Shown here: in pieces, positions 6,787 to 15,963 of the stretch | How positions within the stretch are numbered: position 1 is the stretch's first letter | How the letters are laid out: each line of letters opens with the position of its first letter | Assembly: GCF_011421595.1 (NCBI RefSeq) | Contig: NZ_WTLH01000036.1 | Location: 1 to 36,742, forward strand | DNA length: 36,742 nt | Reading direction: 5' to 3' | Source: Streptomyces sp. YIM 98790 | Lineage (GTDB): Bacteria > Actinomycetota > Actinomycetes > Streptomycetales > Streptomycetaceae | Translations under genes and position numbers: made by a program | The notes under the pieces: generated by a model | What the model saw: the letters and a program-made list of their open reading frames with translations, nothing else | Told to the model about the DNA's origin: nothing | Databases searched by the model: none

Positions 6787-9633
6787 TCAGCGCAGCGGCC
6801 AGCGGCGGGCCCCGTACTGGGTGACGGTGACGAGGGTGGCACCGTCCGGCGAGAGGGCCACCCCGCCCTGCTGGGCACCGAACGGGATGTCGGCCAGCAC
6901 CCGGCCGGTGGCCGCGTCCCAGACGACTCCGGCCCCCCGGTCCCCCGAGAAGTGGACGCGCGGGCCGGCGGCTGCCCACACCAGCGCTCCGTCCGCGGGG
7001 TCGCTCATGGGGAAGTCGTGGACGGCGATGCGCGGTTCGGCGGGCGGCGCGGAGGCGGTACGGGGCGCGGCGGTCCCGTCCCGGTCGCCGGGGCCGTCCG
7101 GCGGGAGCGGCAGCAGCCAGAGCGCGGCATCGTGGGACCGGGTGGCCCCGGCCACGGCCAGCAGGCGGGCATCCGGGGCGAAGGCCAGGCCGGTGATGCG
7201 CCGCAGCCGGGCGGGCGCGGCGTCCAGCAGCACCCGGCCGGTGCCGGTGGCCCGGACCAGGACGCGCTGGTCGGCGGTGCCGTAGGCGAGGCGGCTGCCG
7301 GTGCTGTCCAGGGCGGTGTGGTGCGGTCCGCCGGGCTCGGCGAGGGTGTGCAGCGGGGTGCCGCGGCGGGCGTCGAGCAGCACCAGCCGGCCGGTGGCCG
7401 AGGCCAGCAGCAGGCGGCTGCCGTCCCCGCTGAATGCCAGGTGCAGGCAGCCGGAGGACATCGCCGCCGGGGCGGGCGCGGTGGGCAGCGCCCAGCTCCA
7501 GCGGCATTCGCCGGTACCGGGGTCGTGCAGCAGGAGCTGGGAGGTGGCGCCGTGCAGGGCACGGGCCACGGCATCGCCGCGGGGGCTGAAGGCGAGAGCG
7601 CAGTCGGCTGCCGCGTCCGGGCCGCCGGGCAGCAGGGTGATCCGCGGGGCGGTGCGGCCGGGGTCGCCGTCCGGCCAGTGGCAGAGCACGTCCCGGCGCT
7701 CGCCGCAGAAGCGGTCCAGCTTGGCGGAGAACACCAGCCGCCGGGCGCCGTCGGTGACGGCCGCGGGCCAGACGGGCCAGTAGGAGCAGGGCAGTGCCTC
7801 GGGGCCGGCCGCCGGTTCGGGGCCGGGGCGGGCCGCGCCGCGCGGGCCGTTGCGCCGGGCCGGGGCCTGGGCAGCGGCGGCGGCCGGGGCCCCGGGACTG
7901 CCCGCGCGTGGCCGGTGCAAGGCAGAGTCGTTTCTGCCGAGGCCGGCGGGGAGCCCGTCGAGCAGTACGGTGCCCGGGGCGGGCGGAGCGGCGGGCGGCG
8001 GGGCCAGCCCGTCGGGGCGGCGCAGTCCGTCCAGGAACCAGGCGGTCACCTCCTCCTGGACCACGACCAGGACCCGGCCGTCCGGCGTGAAGCAGCCGGC
8101 CGACCCGGCGGGGTCGGCCCAGAGCACCCGGCCCTCGGCGTCGAAGAGGACGGAGCCGAAGTCGGCGGCGAGGAAGGCGTGCGGGCCGGCCGGGGTCCAG
8201 GCGGCGCGCGCGGTCATGGCGGTGCTCGGGGAGGCGGCGTCGGTGCCCTCCGGCACGGCGGCCGGGCGGATCAGCGGGCCGGCCGCGAGCAGGGCGGTAC
8301 CGTCCCGGCCGGTGCGGTGCGGGGCGGCGGTCAGGGTGAGCAGCCGGGCGGCCGGGCGGGCCCGGGTGGCCAGGCCCGCGGCCTCGGGTGCGCCGCCGAC
8401 GGTGCCGCCCACCGCGAAGACCGCCGCGCCGTCCGGGGCCATGGCCAGGGCGGCGACGGAGGTGAGGCCGGTGTCGGCGGTGGCCAGCAGCCGTCCGGTG
8501 GCCACCTCGCGGACCGCGACCCGCCCGGCCGGGCAGGCGTGGGCGAGGCGTTCGCCGCGGTGGTCCAGGGCGACCGGGCCGAACGCCTCGGCGTCGCGGT
8601 CCAGGGCCAGCAGGATCTCGCCGGTCCGGCTGTCCAGCACACTGACCACGTCGGAACTGCCGGTTCCGAAGGCCACCCGCCGGCCGTCGCCGGAGAAGGC
8701 GATGCGGACCAGGTCGTCCAGGCTGCTGCTGCCCTCTGCGGACGCGTCGCCGTCGTCACCGTCGCCGCCGGCACCGTTGACCCGGTTGACGCCGTTGACC
8801 CGGTTGACTCCGTTGACGCCTCCGGGTCCGGGACCGGTGCCGGTCCGGTCGGGGCCGAGGCGCCAGAGGATCTTGCCGGTGGATGCGGACCAGGCCCGCC
8901 ACACTCCCTGCACGGAGGTGGCCACGGTCTCGCCGTCGGGGCTGATCTGGAGGTCGTAGGCCTCGTCGTGGCATTCGCCGCCGTCGAGGTACCACACCAG
9001 GGGGGCGTCGCGGGTGGTCTCCCAGCGGACGATGTCGCCGCCGCGGTCCTGCCAGGCCGCGCGGGCCCCCAGGGCCAGCCAGCGCAGGCCGGCGGGCGCG
9101 GCCACGGCACAGGCCCCGTGGTCGAAGGACGCGGAGAGGGAATCCATGGCGCCCATTGCGTCGGGTAACGGCCCGGGGGCCGGGGCGGGCGTGCCGGGCG
9201 GGCCGGCAGTAAGCGCTCCCGCCGCGGAGACCTCGGAGGTCTGCCGGGCGGAAACCGCGGCCGGGGAGCCCGGGCCGCCGGCACCGGAGGACGCGGCGAT
9301 CCCGGAGAACGCGGCCGGGTCCTCGTCCCAGTCCTCCTCGACCTCCCAGTCCTCCTCGACGGGGGTGGCGACGGTCCCGGTCTCCACCCGGTCCAGACGG
9401 CCGAGAACGCGGGTTCCGGCCAGCGCGTGGCAGGGCCGCACCTCCCCGCGGACCCACTCGGCCCACCAGCGGTCCGGCATCTCCCGCTGGGCCGCCGGCC
9501 AGCGCAGCACCAGGGGCGTCACGGCGGCCAGCCGCCGCTCGTCGCAGTCTTCCAGCAGTGTGCAGATCTCCGCCCAGGCCGCGCCGCTGGGACGGGCCCG
9601 CAGCAGGGCCGTCAGGCGATGGTCGTCGGTCAT
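6787..9633 (-). CDS. Large WD40-like beta-propeller protein
   Basis: A 948-aa protein starting at ATG 9633 with GGACGG 7-8 nt upstream. Residues 1-85 are a compact helical, Trp-rich N-terminal region. A Pro/Ala/Ser-rich linker with an acidic patch follows. The rest is a chain of propeller blades recognisable by recurring motifs such as S-P-D-G-E-T-V-A-T, F-S-G-D-G-R-R-V-A-F, F-T-P-D-G-R-V-L-V-V, F-S-P-R-G-D-A-V-A and L-S-P-D-G-A-T-L-V-T. There are enough blades for at least one and probably two propellers, interrupted by Gly/Pro/Ala inserts. There is no signal peptide, membrane segment or catalytic motif, so it is probably a cytoplasmic scaffold. It is the second gene after a smaller propeller protein (118 bp apart). 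Partner and function are unknown. Confidence 0.85.
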   Translation of the reverse strand: MTDDHRLTALLRARPSGAAWAEICTLLEDCDERRLAAVTPLVLRWPAAQREMPDRWWAEWVRGEVRPCHALAGTRVLGRLDRVETGTVATPVEEDWEVEEDWDEDPAAFSGIAASSGAGGPGSPAAVSARQTSEVSAAGALTAGPPGTPAPAPGPLPDAMGAMDSLSASFDHGACAVAAPAGLRWLALGARAAWQDRGGDIVRWETTRDAPLVWYLDGGECHDEAYDLQISPDGETVATSVQGVWRAWSASTGKILWRLGPDRTGTGPGPGGVNGVNRVNGVNRVNGAGGDGDDGDASAEGSSSLDDLVRIAFSGDGRRVAFGTGSSDVVSVLDSRTGEILLALDRDAEAFGPVALDHRGERLAHACPAGRVAVREVATGRLLATADTGLTSVAALAMAPDGAAVFAVGGTVGGAPEAAGLATRARPAARLLTLTAAPHRTGRDGTALLAAGPLIRPAAVPEGTDAASPSTAMTARAAWTPAGPHAFLAADFGSVLFDAEGRVLWADPAGSAGCFTPDGRVLVVVQEEVTAWFLDGLRRPDGLAPPPAAPPAPGTVLLDGLPAGLGRNDSALHRPRAGSPGAPAAAAAQAPARRNGPRGAARPGPEPAAGPEALPCSYWPVWPAAVTDGARRLVFSAKLDRFCGERRDVLCHWPDGDPGRTAPRITLLPGGPDAAADCALAFSPRGDAVARALHGATSQLLLHDPGTGECRWSWALPTAPAPAAMSSGCLHLAFSGDGSRLLLASATGRLVLLDARRGTPLHTLAEPGGPHHTALDSTGSRLAYGTADQRVLVRATGTGRVLLDAAPARLRRITGLAFAPDARLLAVAGATRSHDAALWLLPLPPDGPGDRDGTAAPRTASAPPAEPRIAVHDFPMSDPADGALVWAAAGPRVHFSGDRGAGVVWDAATGRVLADIPFGAQQGGVALSPDGATLVTVTQYGARRWPLR
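8777..8817 (-). repeat. 9-bp tandem repeat encoding Val-Asn-Gly/Arg
   Basis: On the plus strand TTGAC recurs five times at exactly 9-bp spacing. On the coding strand this gives V-N-G, V-N-R, V-N-G, V-N-R, V-N-G. It forms an insert between propeller blades and looks like a recent slippage expansion. Confidence 0.8.
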
Positions 9634-9751
9634 GCACCGTCCAGGAGTCGTGTGGGCTTCGGCGGGTCGGCCAGGGCCAGGGGCGGGGGCAGAGGGCGGG
9701 GCCGGAGGGGTCGGGCGGGCGGGGCGGCAGCGAGGGGCGGGGACGGTCCGG

Positions 9752-10987
9752 TCAGTCCGGGGCCGGGTCCAGGACCCGGCTGTGCACGCCCTCGGGGGTG
9801 GCGGTCAGGAACTCGGTGCCGTCCGGGGTGAGATTCCACGTGGTCTCCCAGCCCATGCCCGCCACGGAGTGCAGCGGGCGTTCGGCCAGCAGATCCCAGA
9901 CCGTGACGGTGTGCCCGGAGCGGACGGCGACCCGCGGGCCGTGGCCGCCCCACTGGGGCCGGGCGCACTGCTGCCGGGCCTCCCAGGGCAGCCTGCCCAG
10001 CACCGTCCAGGACCGGTCCCGCCGCGGGACGGCCGGCGCGGCGGTCAGGTCGAGCACGCCCGCGACGAGTGCGCCGCCCAGGATGCCGACCACGGCCAGC
10101 CGGTCTCCCTCCGGTGAGAAGGCCAGCCCGCAGCACCAGTCCAGGCCGGTGGGATGGACGGCCGGACCCTCGGGGCCGTCCGCACCGTCCGCACCGTCCG
10201 CACCGTCCGGGCCGTCCGGGCCGCCGCCGCGCAGCGCCAGCACGGCGACGCCGCCGTCCGGCGCCGGGCGGTGCCCCCGGTAGAGGCGGAAGGCCACCCG
10301 GGAGCCGTCGGCGTCCAGCGCGATGGCGCCGGTGCCGCCGATCCGGTCGGCCGGCGCCCGGCCCTCCTCGCCGTTGAAGATCTGCCGCCCGGTACGGGCG
10401 TCGAGCACGATCACGTTGCGGCTGTTCTGGTCGCATCCGGCCACGGTGCCGCCGTCGCGGCTGACCGCCAGCCGCAGATAGCCGGCGTCGCCGTCGGTGC
10501 TCGGCCCGGTACGGCTGGCGGAGTGCCGCCACAGCTCGACCGGCCGCGGCGGGGCGTCGGGCCCGCCCGGCTCCAGAGCCCAGTGGATCATGCCGGCCAC
10601 GTGCTGTTCGTCGGTGCCGCCCAGCGAGGCGGTGACCATGGAGCCGTCCGGGCTGAGCACCAGATCGCGCACCACGGCGCCGTAGGGCCCGCGCACCAGC
10701 GGCAGGCGCAGCGGCGGGCGGGCACGCAGCCGCGGCGGTGCGCCGGGCGGCGCGCCGGGGTCCCGGCCGGGCAGCGGTTCGAGGACGAGCAGTTCGCCCA
10801 GGCCCGGGAACCAGGGCGCGGAGGTGGCCACGGCCACCCGGCCCAGCCGCCGGGAGGCGGCCACGCTGAGTATGCGCTGCGGCACGGCCGGGCGTGCCGG
10901 GAGCGGACCGGTGTGGTCCAGATCACCCGGAGCGCAGAGTGCCTCGGCGGGGTCGGCGAGTGCCGCCGACGGTCGGTCACCACCCAT
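9752..10987 (-). CDS. Beta-propeller protein, first gene of the propeller pair
   Basis: 411 aa from ATG 10987 (AGGG about 10 nt upstream). Repeated blade motifs include L-S-P-D-G-S-M-V-T-A, V-S-R-D-G-G-T-V-A-G, L-D-A-D-G-S-R-V-A-F, F-S-P-E-G-D-R-L-A-V and L-T-P-D-G-T-E-F-L-T, enough for about one six- or seven-bladed propeller. A Gly-Pro-Asp/Gly-Ala-Asp microrepeat sits in a loop between blades. No signal peptide or membrane segment is visible, so the protein is probably cytosolic. It shares strand and style with the 948-aa downstream protein, and the two are likely co-expressed and may interact. The upstream cebR gene is on the same strand but is separated by a clear terminator, so the pair is not expected to belong to the cellulose regulon. 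Function unknown. Confidence 0.83.
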   Translation of the reverse strand: MGGDRPSAALADPAEALCAPGDLDHTGPLPARPAVPQRILSVAASRRLGRVAVATSAPWFPGLGELLVLEPLPGRDPGAPPGAPPRLRARPPLRLPLVRGPYGAVVRDLVLSPDGSMVTASLGGTDEQHVAGMIHWALEPGGPDAPPRPVELWRHSASRTGPSTDGDAGYLRLAVSRDGGTVAGCDQNSRNVIVLDARTGRQIFNGEEGRAPADRIGGTGAIALDADGSRVAFRLYRGHRPAPDGGVAVLALRGGGPDGPDGADGADGADGPEGPAVHPTGLDWCCGLAFSPEGDRLAVVGILGGALVAGVLDLTAAPAVPRRDRSWTVLGRLPWEARQQCARPQWGGHGPRVAVRSGHTVTVWDLLAERPLHSVAGMGWETTWNLTPDGTEFLTATPEGVHSRVLDPAPD

Positions 10988-11053
10988 GCCGAGACCCTAG
11001 ACCCAGTTCCCGGCCCGGCGCGGACGCCGGGTTCCCGGGTGGACGGTAACCGG

Positions 11054-11078
11054 CCGTTTCCGGAGGGGCCGGAAACGG
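11054..11078 (-). terminator. Terminator of cebR
   Basis: A perfect 10-bp stem, CCGTTTCCGG (11054-11063) with CCGGAAACGG (11069-11078), around a 5-nt loop, about 30 nt past the cebR stop. It separates cebR from the beta-propeller pair. Confidence 0.8.
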
Positions 11079-11106
11079 ACGGTCACCGCCGCACCGCCGG
11101 AACGCC

Positions 11107-12144
11107 TCAGGAGGACGCCCGGCGCATCAGCTCGGTGGGCAGGACCTGCCGCGCCGGCCCGCTGCCCGGGTCGTTGATCTCCGCCAGCAGCGCCAGCGCC
11201 ATGGCCCGGCCCATTTCCTCGATGGGCTGCCGCACACTGGTGAGCGGCGGGTCCATGTGCCGGGCTATCGCCGAGTCGTCGAATCCGACCAGCGCGACAT
11301 CGTCCGGAACCGAGCGCCCCGCTTCCCGGAGCGCTTGCCGGGCCCCGGCGGCCATCAGGTCGGAGGCGCAGAAGACCGCGTCCAGGTCCGGCCGCCGGCG
11401 CAGCAGCCCCCGCATGCCCTCATAGCCGCTCTCCTCGGAGTAGTCACCGTAGTGCACCAGGTCCTCGTCATCCGGCCGTCCGGCCGCCCGCAGGCCCTCG
11501 CGGTACCCGTCCAGCCGGGACCGGGCACCGTACATGTCCAGCGGGCCGGTGATGGTGGCCACCGTCTGGCGGCCCCGGCCGATCAGGTGCTCCACGGCGA
11601 GCTGGGCCCCGCCGACGTTGTCCACGTCCACGTGCGGGAAGGACTCGGCGGCGGACCGGCGGCCGTTCATCACCCCCGGGATGCCGTACTCGGTGAGCTG
11701 CTCGGGCAGCGGGTCCTCGCCGTGCAGGGACACCAGCAGCACGCCGTCCACGCGGTTCCCGGCCGCGTACTCGGCGAACCGCTGCCGTTCCTTCGGGCTG
11801 CGGATCAGCGTCAGCAGCAGCTGCATGTCGGCATCGGCCAGCACCGCGCTGATGCCCCGGATGATCACGGAGAAGTACGGGTCGTTGAACAGCCGCCCCT
11901 CCGTCTCGGGCACCACCAGCGCGATCGCGTCGGCCCGGTTGGCCGCCAGCGCCCGCGCCGCCCGGTGCGGCACATAGCCCAGATCCGCGATGGCCTGCTG
12001 CACCACGGTACGCGTCCGGTCGCTCACCCTCGGCGAGCCGTTGATGACGCGGGACACGGTTCCCCGGCCGACTCCGGCACGGGCTGCGACCTGTTCCAGC
12101 GTCGGTCTACCGTTGCGTCCGGCACCACGCCTTCCCAATCCCAT
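11107..12144 (-). CDS. cebR: CebR, LacI-family cellulose-utilisation repressor
   Basis: 345 aa from ATG 12144 with a strong AGGAGG 9 nt upstream. Residues 13-40 are the LacI helix-turn-helix and hinge (P-T-L-E-Q-V-A-A-R-A-G-V-G-R-G-T-V-S-R-V-I-N-G). The rest is a periplasmic-binding-like effector domain with typical F-P-H-V-D-V-D-N and D-V-A-L-V-G-F-D-D-S-A-I-A motifs. In characterised Streptomyces, CebR binds the TGGGAGCGCTCCCA palindrome and is released by cellobiose or cellotriose. Here it is divergent from cebEFG with one such box between them, and three more boxes occur in the window, which supports the assignment. It is transcribed alone, ending at the 11054-11078 hairpin. The intergenic box may also give autoregulation. 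Confidence 0.96.
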   Translation of the reverse strand: MGLGRRGAGRNGRPTLEQVAARAGVGRGTVSRVINGSPRVSDRTRTVVQQAIADLGYVPHRAARALAANRADAIALVVPETEGRLFNDPYFSVIIRGISAVLADADMQLLLTLIRSPKERQRFAEYAAGNRVDGVLLVSLHGEDPLPEQLTEYGIPGVMNGRRSAAESFPHVDVDNVGGAQLAVEHLIGRGRQTVATITGPLDMYGARSRLDGYREGLRAAGRPDDEDLVHYGDYSEESGYEGMRGLLRRRPDLDAVFCASDLMAAGARQALREAGRSVPDDVALVGFDDSAIARHMDPPLTSVRQPIEEMGRAMALALLAEINDPGSGPARQVLPTELMRRASS

Positions 12145-12214
12145 CGATTTTCCTCCTGTGTGTCGCCCCAGACTCCAACTACATCACGAAAGAGGCGACG
12201 TACAGCCCGATGCC

Positions 12215-12243
12215 TTGACACTTGCTCGCCGCTGGGGAACTCT
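12215..12243 (+). promoter_or_regulatory. Promoter of cebEFG
   Basis: A consensus TTGACA (12215-12220) is followed after 17 bp by AACTCT (12238-12243), a partial -10. Transcription would start near 12250, just upstream of the CebR box at 12259-12272, leaving a leader of about 130 nt before cebE. Confidence 0.55.
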
Positions 12244-12258
12244 TCACTTCATCAAGTT

Positions 12259-12272
12259 TGGGAGCGCTCCCA
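12259..12272. promoter_or_regulatory. CebR operator between cebR and cebE
   Basis: A perfect TGGGAGCGCTCCCA palindrome, 107 bp before the cebE ATG and 114 bp from the cebR start. It is downstream of the predicted cebE transcription start, so binding would block early elongation or initiation. Confidence 0.94.
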
Positions 12273-12379
12273 TCCTGCTGAAACCCTACACAACCCGTAC
12301 GTACCACGCCCGGATCACTCCCCCACAGCCGCACAATCGACCGGGAACGGCACGTCACTGCGCCAGGAGGACGACCACC

Positions 12380-13735
12380 ATGCGCAACACCCCCCGTATG
12401 CCGCGAGGCCAGCGCGGCAGGAGCAGCAGAGCGATTGCCGCGGGTCTCGCGGCGATACTGAGCGCCGGTCTGCTCGCCGCCTGTTCGAGCGACGACGGCG
12501 GTGAAGGCAGCGGCGACACCGGCGGCAACGGCGGTGACAAGGACCAGATCACCCTCACCATCGGCGTCTTCGGCCAGTTCGGTCTGGAGGAGGCCGGCCT
12601 GTACGACGAGTACATGGCCGCCAACCCGCACATCAAGATCGAGCAGACCTCGACCCAGCGGAGCGAGGACTACTGGCCCGCCCTGCTCACCAAGCTTCCG
12701 ACCGGCAGCGGCCTGATGGACATCCAGGCCGTCGAGGTCGGCAACGTCTACGAGGCGGCCAACGACCTCTCCCAGTACTTCGTGGACCTGCGGGACTACG
12801 AAGAGGTGGACACGAGCCACTTCCTGGACTGGAAGGTGGCCCAGGCGACCAGCAACGCGGACGGCAAGATCGTCGGCCTCGGCACCGACATCGGCCCGAT
12901 GGGCATCTGCTACCGCAAGGACCTGTTCGCGGACGCGGGGCTGCCCACCGACCGCGAAGAGGTCGGCGCCCTGTGGGCGGGCGACTGGTCCGCCTACGTG
13001 GAGACCGGCAAGGAGTGGCAGGCCGCCACCACCTCGGACGCCAAGTGGGTGGACGCCGGCGCCGGCATGTTCAACGCCATCGTGAACAGCTTCTCCGAGC
13101 GGTACTACAACGCCGACGGCGAGGTCGTCTACGAGGACAGCGAGGGCGTCTCCGCCGCCTGGGACACCACGATGGAGGCCGTCGAGGCGGACCTGACCGC
13201 CAAGCACGACCTCTTCTCCGAGGAGTGGAACCAGGGCATGGCCAACGGCGACTTCGCCACCCTGTCCTGCCCGGCCTGGATGCTCGGCTACATCGAGGAC
13301 AAGTCCGGTGACGAGGGCAAGGGCCAGTGGGACTTCGCCATGGCCCCGCAGCCGGCCAACTGGGGCGGTTCCTTCCTGGCGGTGACCGAGGCCTCCAAGA
13401 ACAAGGAGGAGGCGGTCAAGCTGATCAACTGGCTGACCGCTCCGGAGCAGCAGGCCAAGCTCTTCACCGAGCGCGGCAGCTACCCCAGCTCCACGACCGC
13501 GCAGGAGGACCCGGCCGTGGCCGCGGCCACCCACGCCTACTTCTCCGACGCCCCGATCGGCGAGCTGTTCAAGACCGCCGCGGAGGGCATCCCGACCCTG
13601 ATCACCGGCCCGCGTGACCAGGTCATCCAGCAGGGTCTGTCCAACGGCATCCTGGTCGCCGAGCGCGAGGGCGTCGACCCCGACACCGCCTGGAGCGACA
13701 CCGTCAAGGACATCAACAACAAGCTGGACGAGTGA
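12380..13735 (+). CDS. cebE: CebE, cellobiose/cellotriose-binding lipoprotein
   Basis: 451 aa from ATG 12380, with AGGAGG 9 nt upstream; longer in-frame starts would read into the operator region and are rejected. Residues 1-34 are a lipoprotein signal peptide with lipobox L-A-A-C, so Cys35 is lipidated and anchors the protein outside the membrane. A flexible Ser/Asp/Gly segment leads into a family 1 extracellular solute-binding fold with many Trp and Tyr residues suited to sugar stacking. In Streptomyces, CebE binds cellobiose and cellotriose and delivers them to CebF/CebG. It is the first gene of cebEFG, 13 bp before cebF, and is controlled by the CebR box at 12259-12272. Codon use and composition match the neighbours. 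Confidence 0.96.
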   Translation: MRNTPRMPRGQRGRSSRAIAAGLAAILSAGLLAACSSDDGGEGSGDTGGNGGDKDQITLTIGVFGQFGLEEAGLYDEYMAANPHIKIEQTSTQRSEDYWPALLTKLPTGSGLMDIQAVEVGNVYEAANDLSQYFVDLRDYEEVDTSHFLDWKVAQATSNADGKIVGLGTDIGPMGICYRKDLFADAGLPTDREEVGALWAGDWSAYVETGKEWQAATTSDAKWVDAGAGMFNAIVNSFSERYYNADGEVVYEDSEGVSAAWDTTMEAVEADLTAKHDLFSEEWNQGMANGDFATLSCPAWMLGYIEDKSGDEGKGQWDFAMAPQPANWGGSFLAVTEASKNKEEAVKLINWLTAPEQQAKLFTERGSYPSSTTAQEDPAVAAATHAYFSDAPIGELFKTAAEGIPTLITGPRDQVIQQGLSNGILVAEREGVDPDTAWSDTVKDINNKLDE

Positions 13736-13748
13736 CCAGGAATCCGGA

Positions 13749-14789
13749 ATGACGACGGAACACCACCTTGCCGCGCCCCCCTCGGGGGGCGCGGCCCCGC
13801 GCCAGGAGCGTCCGCCCGGCCGGCGCCGCTCGGCGCGCAAGGCCCCCGACCCCAAGGCGGCGCGGCGGCGGTCGCTGCGCTACCGGCTCGACACCAAGTA
13901 CAGCCCCTACGGCTTCATCTCGCCGTTCTTCCTCTTCTTCGCGGCGTTCGGCCTCTTCCCCCTGCTGTTCACCGGCTGGGCGGCCCTGCACCGGTCCCGC
14001 CTGCACGCGCCCACCGACATGGAGTGGGCCGGCCTGCACAACTTCACCCGTCTGCTGCAGGACGAGTTCTTCTGGAACTCCCTGAAGAACACCTTCCTCA
14101 TCGGGATGATCTCCACCGTCCCGCAGCTCCTGATGGCCCTCGGCCTGGCCCACCTGCTGAACTACAAGCTGCGCGCCAGCAACTTCTGGCGGGTCGCGCT
14201 GCTGACCCCGTACGCGACCTCGGTGGCGGCGGCCACCCTGGTGTTCGCCCTGCTCTACGGGCGCGACTACGGCATGATCAACTGGGCGCTGGGCCTGGTC
14301 GGCATCGACAACATCGACTGGCAGACCGGTGACTGGGTCTCCAAATTCGCCGTGTCGACAATCGTCATCTGGCGGTGGACCGGCTACAACACCCTGATCT
14401 ATCTGGCGGCCATGCAGGCCGTGCCGTCCGATCTGTACGAGTCCGCGGCGATCGACGGCGCCTCGCGCTGGAAGCAGTTCATCTACGTGACGATCCCGTC
14501 ACTGCGCCCGACCATCCTGTTCACCGTGGTGGTCTCCACCATCGGGGCGATGCAGCTCTTCGGTGAGCCGCTGCTCTTCGGCAGCGGTGCGGACGGCGGC
14601 CCCAGCCACCAGTTCCAGACGATTGGTCTTTACATGTACCAAATCGGCTGGTTCAACTACAACCTGGGGCGGGCATCGGCCATCGCCTGGATGATGTTCC
14701 TGATCCTGATCCTCATCGGCCTGATCAACTGGGCGCTGACCAAGTGGGTCAACCGGGCCAGCGGCATCGGCAAGGGGGCTTCCTCATGA
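13749..14789 (+). CDS. cebF: CebF, cellobiose ABC transporter permease
   Basis: 346 aa from ATG 13749 (GGA just upstream); longer starts fall inside cebE in another frame. A basic, disordered N-terminus of about 45 residues precedes the first membrane helix (G-F-I-S-P-F-F-L-F-F-A-A-F-G), and about six helices follow. The cytoplasmic EAA loop Y-E-S-A-A-I-D-G-A-S-R-W-K-Q-F, which contacts the ATPase, is near residue 235. This is a MalF-type sugar permease. It partners with CebG in the membrane and CebE outside. No ATPase gene is nearby; in studied Streptomyces the shared ATPase MsiK is encoded elsewhere, and that is likely here too. Its stop overlaps the cebG start, so the two are translationally coupled. 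Confidence 0.95.
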   Translation: MTTEHHLAAPPSGGAAPRQERPPGRRRSARKAPDPKAARRRSLRYRLDTKYSPYGFISPFFLFFAAFGLFPLLFTGWAALHRSRLHAPTDMEWAGLHNFTRLLQDEFFWNSLKNTFLIGMISTVPQLLMALGLAHLLNYKLRASNFWRVALLTPYATSVAAATLVFALLYGRDYGMINWALGLVGIDNIDWQTGDWVSKFAVSTIVIWRWTGYNTLIYLAAMQAVPSDLYESAAIDGASRWKQFIYVTIPSLRPTILFTVVVSTIGAMQLFGEPLLFGSGADGGPSHQFQTIGLYMYQIGWFNYNLGRASAIAWMMFLILILIGLINWALTKWVNRASGIGKGASS

Positions 14790-15727
14790 CGACCTCCGCG
14801 CTGGACGAGACCCCCTCTTCCGCGACACCGGCGGCCGGCGGCTCGGGCGCGCACACCGCGCCGCCCGGCGACCGCCGCCGCAAGCGCCCGAGGGCGGGCG
14901 GCGCCGGCCGCCAGCTGCACGCCGGCTGGCTGACGTACGCCATCCTGGCCGTCTTCACCTTCATCTCGTTCTTCCCGCTGGTCTGGACGGCCATCGCCGC
15001 GTCCCAGAGCAACACCAGGCTCGCCAAGACACCGCCCCCGTTCGTCTTCGGGCCGCGGCTGTGGGAGAACCTGGAGACCGCCTGGAACACCGGTCAGATG
15101 GGCAAGGCCCTGTTCAACACCATCTTCGTGGCGAGCTGCATCACCATCTCCACGGTGCTGTTCGCCACCATGGCGGGCTTCGCCTTCGCCAAGCTCCGGT
15201 TCAAGGGCCGGAACATCCTGCTGCTGATGGTGATCGGCACCATGATGGTCCCGCCGCAGCTCGGCGTGGTCCCGCTGTACATGGCCGTCGCCGAACTGGG
15301 CTGGACCAACCAGCTCCAGGCCGTGATCCTCCCGTTCATGGTGAGCGCCTTCGGCGTGTTCTTCATGCGGCAGTACCTGATCCAGGCGCTGCCCACGGAG
15401 CTGATCGAGGCGGCCCGGGTGGACGGCGCGCACAGCCTGCGTGTGCTGTGGCACGTGGTCTTCCCGGTGGCACGGCCGGCCATGGCCGTGCTGGGCATGC
15501 TGACCTTCGTGCAGGCCTGGAACGAGTTCCTCTGGCCGATCATCGTGCTGACCCAGGAAAACCCGACGGTCCAGGTGGGCCTGAACGGCCTGGGCCGCGG
15601 CTATGTGCCCGACCAGGGCGTGATCATGGCCGGCTCGCTGATCGGCACCCTCCCGCTGCTGATCACCTTCCTGTTGTTCGGCAAGCAGATCGTGGGAGGA
15701 ATCATGCAGGGAGCGGTCAAGGGCTGA
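14786..15727 (+). CDS. cebG: CebG, cellobiose ABC transporter permease
   Basis: 313 aa from ATG 14786, which overlaps the cebF stop by 4 bp (ATGA), indicating coupled translation and equal stoichiometry. A Pro/Arg-rich cytoplasmic N-terminus of about 50 residues leads to six membrane helices, beginning with L-T-Y-A-I-L-A-V-F-T-F-I-S-F-F-P-L. The EAA loop I-E-A-A-R-V-D-G-A-H-S-L-R-V is present near residue 210, and the C-terminus ends G-G-I-M-Q-G-A-V-K-G as is typical for MalG-type permeases. With CebF it forms the import channel for cellobiose and cellotriose. bglC follows after 249 bp and has its own operator. Confidence 0.95.
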   Translation: MTTSALDETPSSATPAAGGSGAHTAPPGDRRRKRPRAGGAGRQLHAGWLTYAILAVFTFISFFPLVWTAIAASQSNTRLAKTPPPFVFGPRLWENLETAWNTGQMGKALFNTIFVASCITISTVLFATMAGFAFAKLRFKGRNILLLMVIGTMMVPPQLGVVPLYMAVAELGWTNQLQAVILPFMVSAFGVFFMRQYLIQALPTELIEAARVDGAHSLRVLWHVVFPVARPAMAVLGMLTFVQAWNEFLWPIIVLTQENPTVQVGLNGLGRGYVPDQGVIMAGSLIGTLPLLITFLLFGKQIVGGIMQGAVKG

Positions 15728-15750
15728 CCGTTCGGCTCCGGGGGCGCCGG

Positions 15751-15768
15751 CGTACCGCGGACGGTACG
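15751..15768 (+). terminator. Weak hairpin after cebG
   Basis: CGTACCG (15751-15757) pairs with CGGTACG (15762-15768) around a 4-nt loop, 23 nt after the cebG stop. A second short GC hairpin lies at 15809-15824. These could partly terminate cebEFG or attenuate read-through into bglC. The stems are short, so confidence is low. Confidence 0.3.
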
Positions 15769-15963
15769 GGCATACGGCACCGGCGGCGGCGGCGAGCGCA
15801 GCGGCCGCGGCCGGGACCCCGGCCGGTCCGGCGTACCCGGCGCCCCGGGGCCGCCCCTGCCTCCGGGGCGGGCGCATGGCCGCACGCAGATGTGCCCGCC
15901 GAGCTGCTGCGCAACACACCTCCGAGGTCTGCCCTCGGGGAACCACGACTTCACCGCGACAAA

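Noticed and set aside
9207..9222. Extra CebR box (AAGCGCTCCC)
   Set aside because: Only one half matches the palindrome and it lies inside the 948-aa propeller gene.
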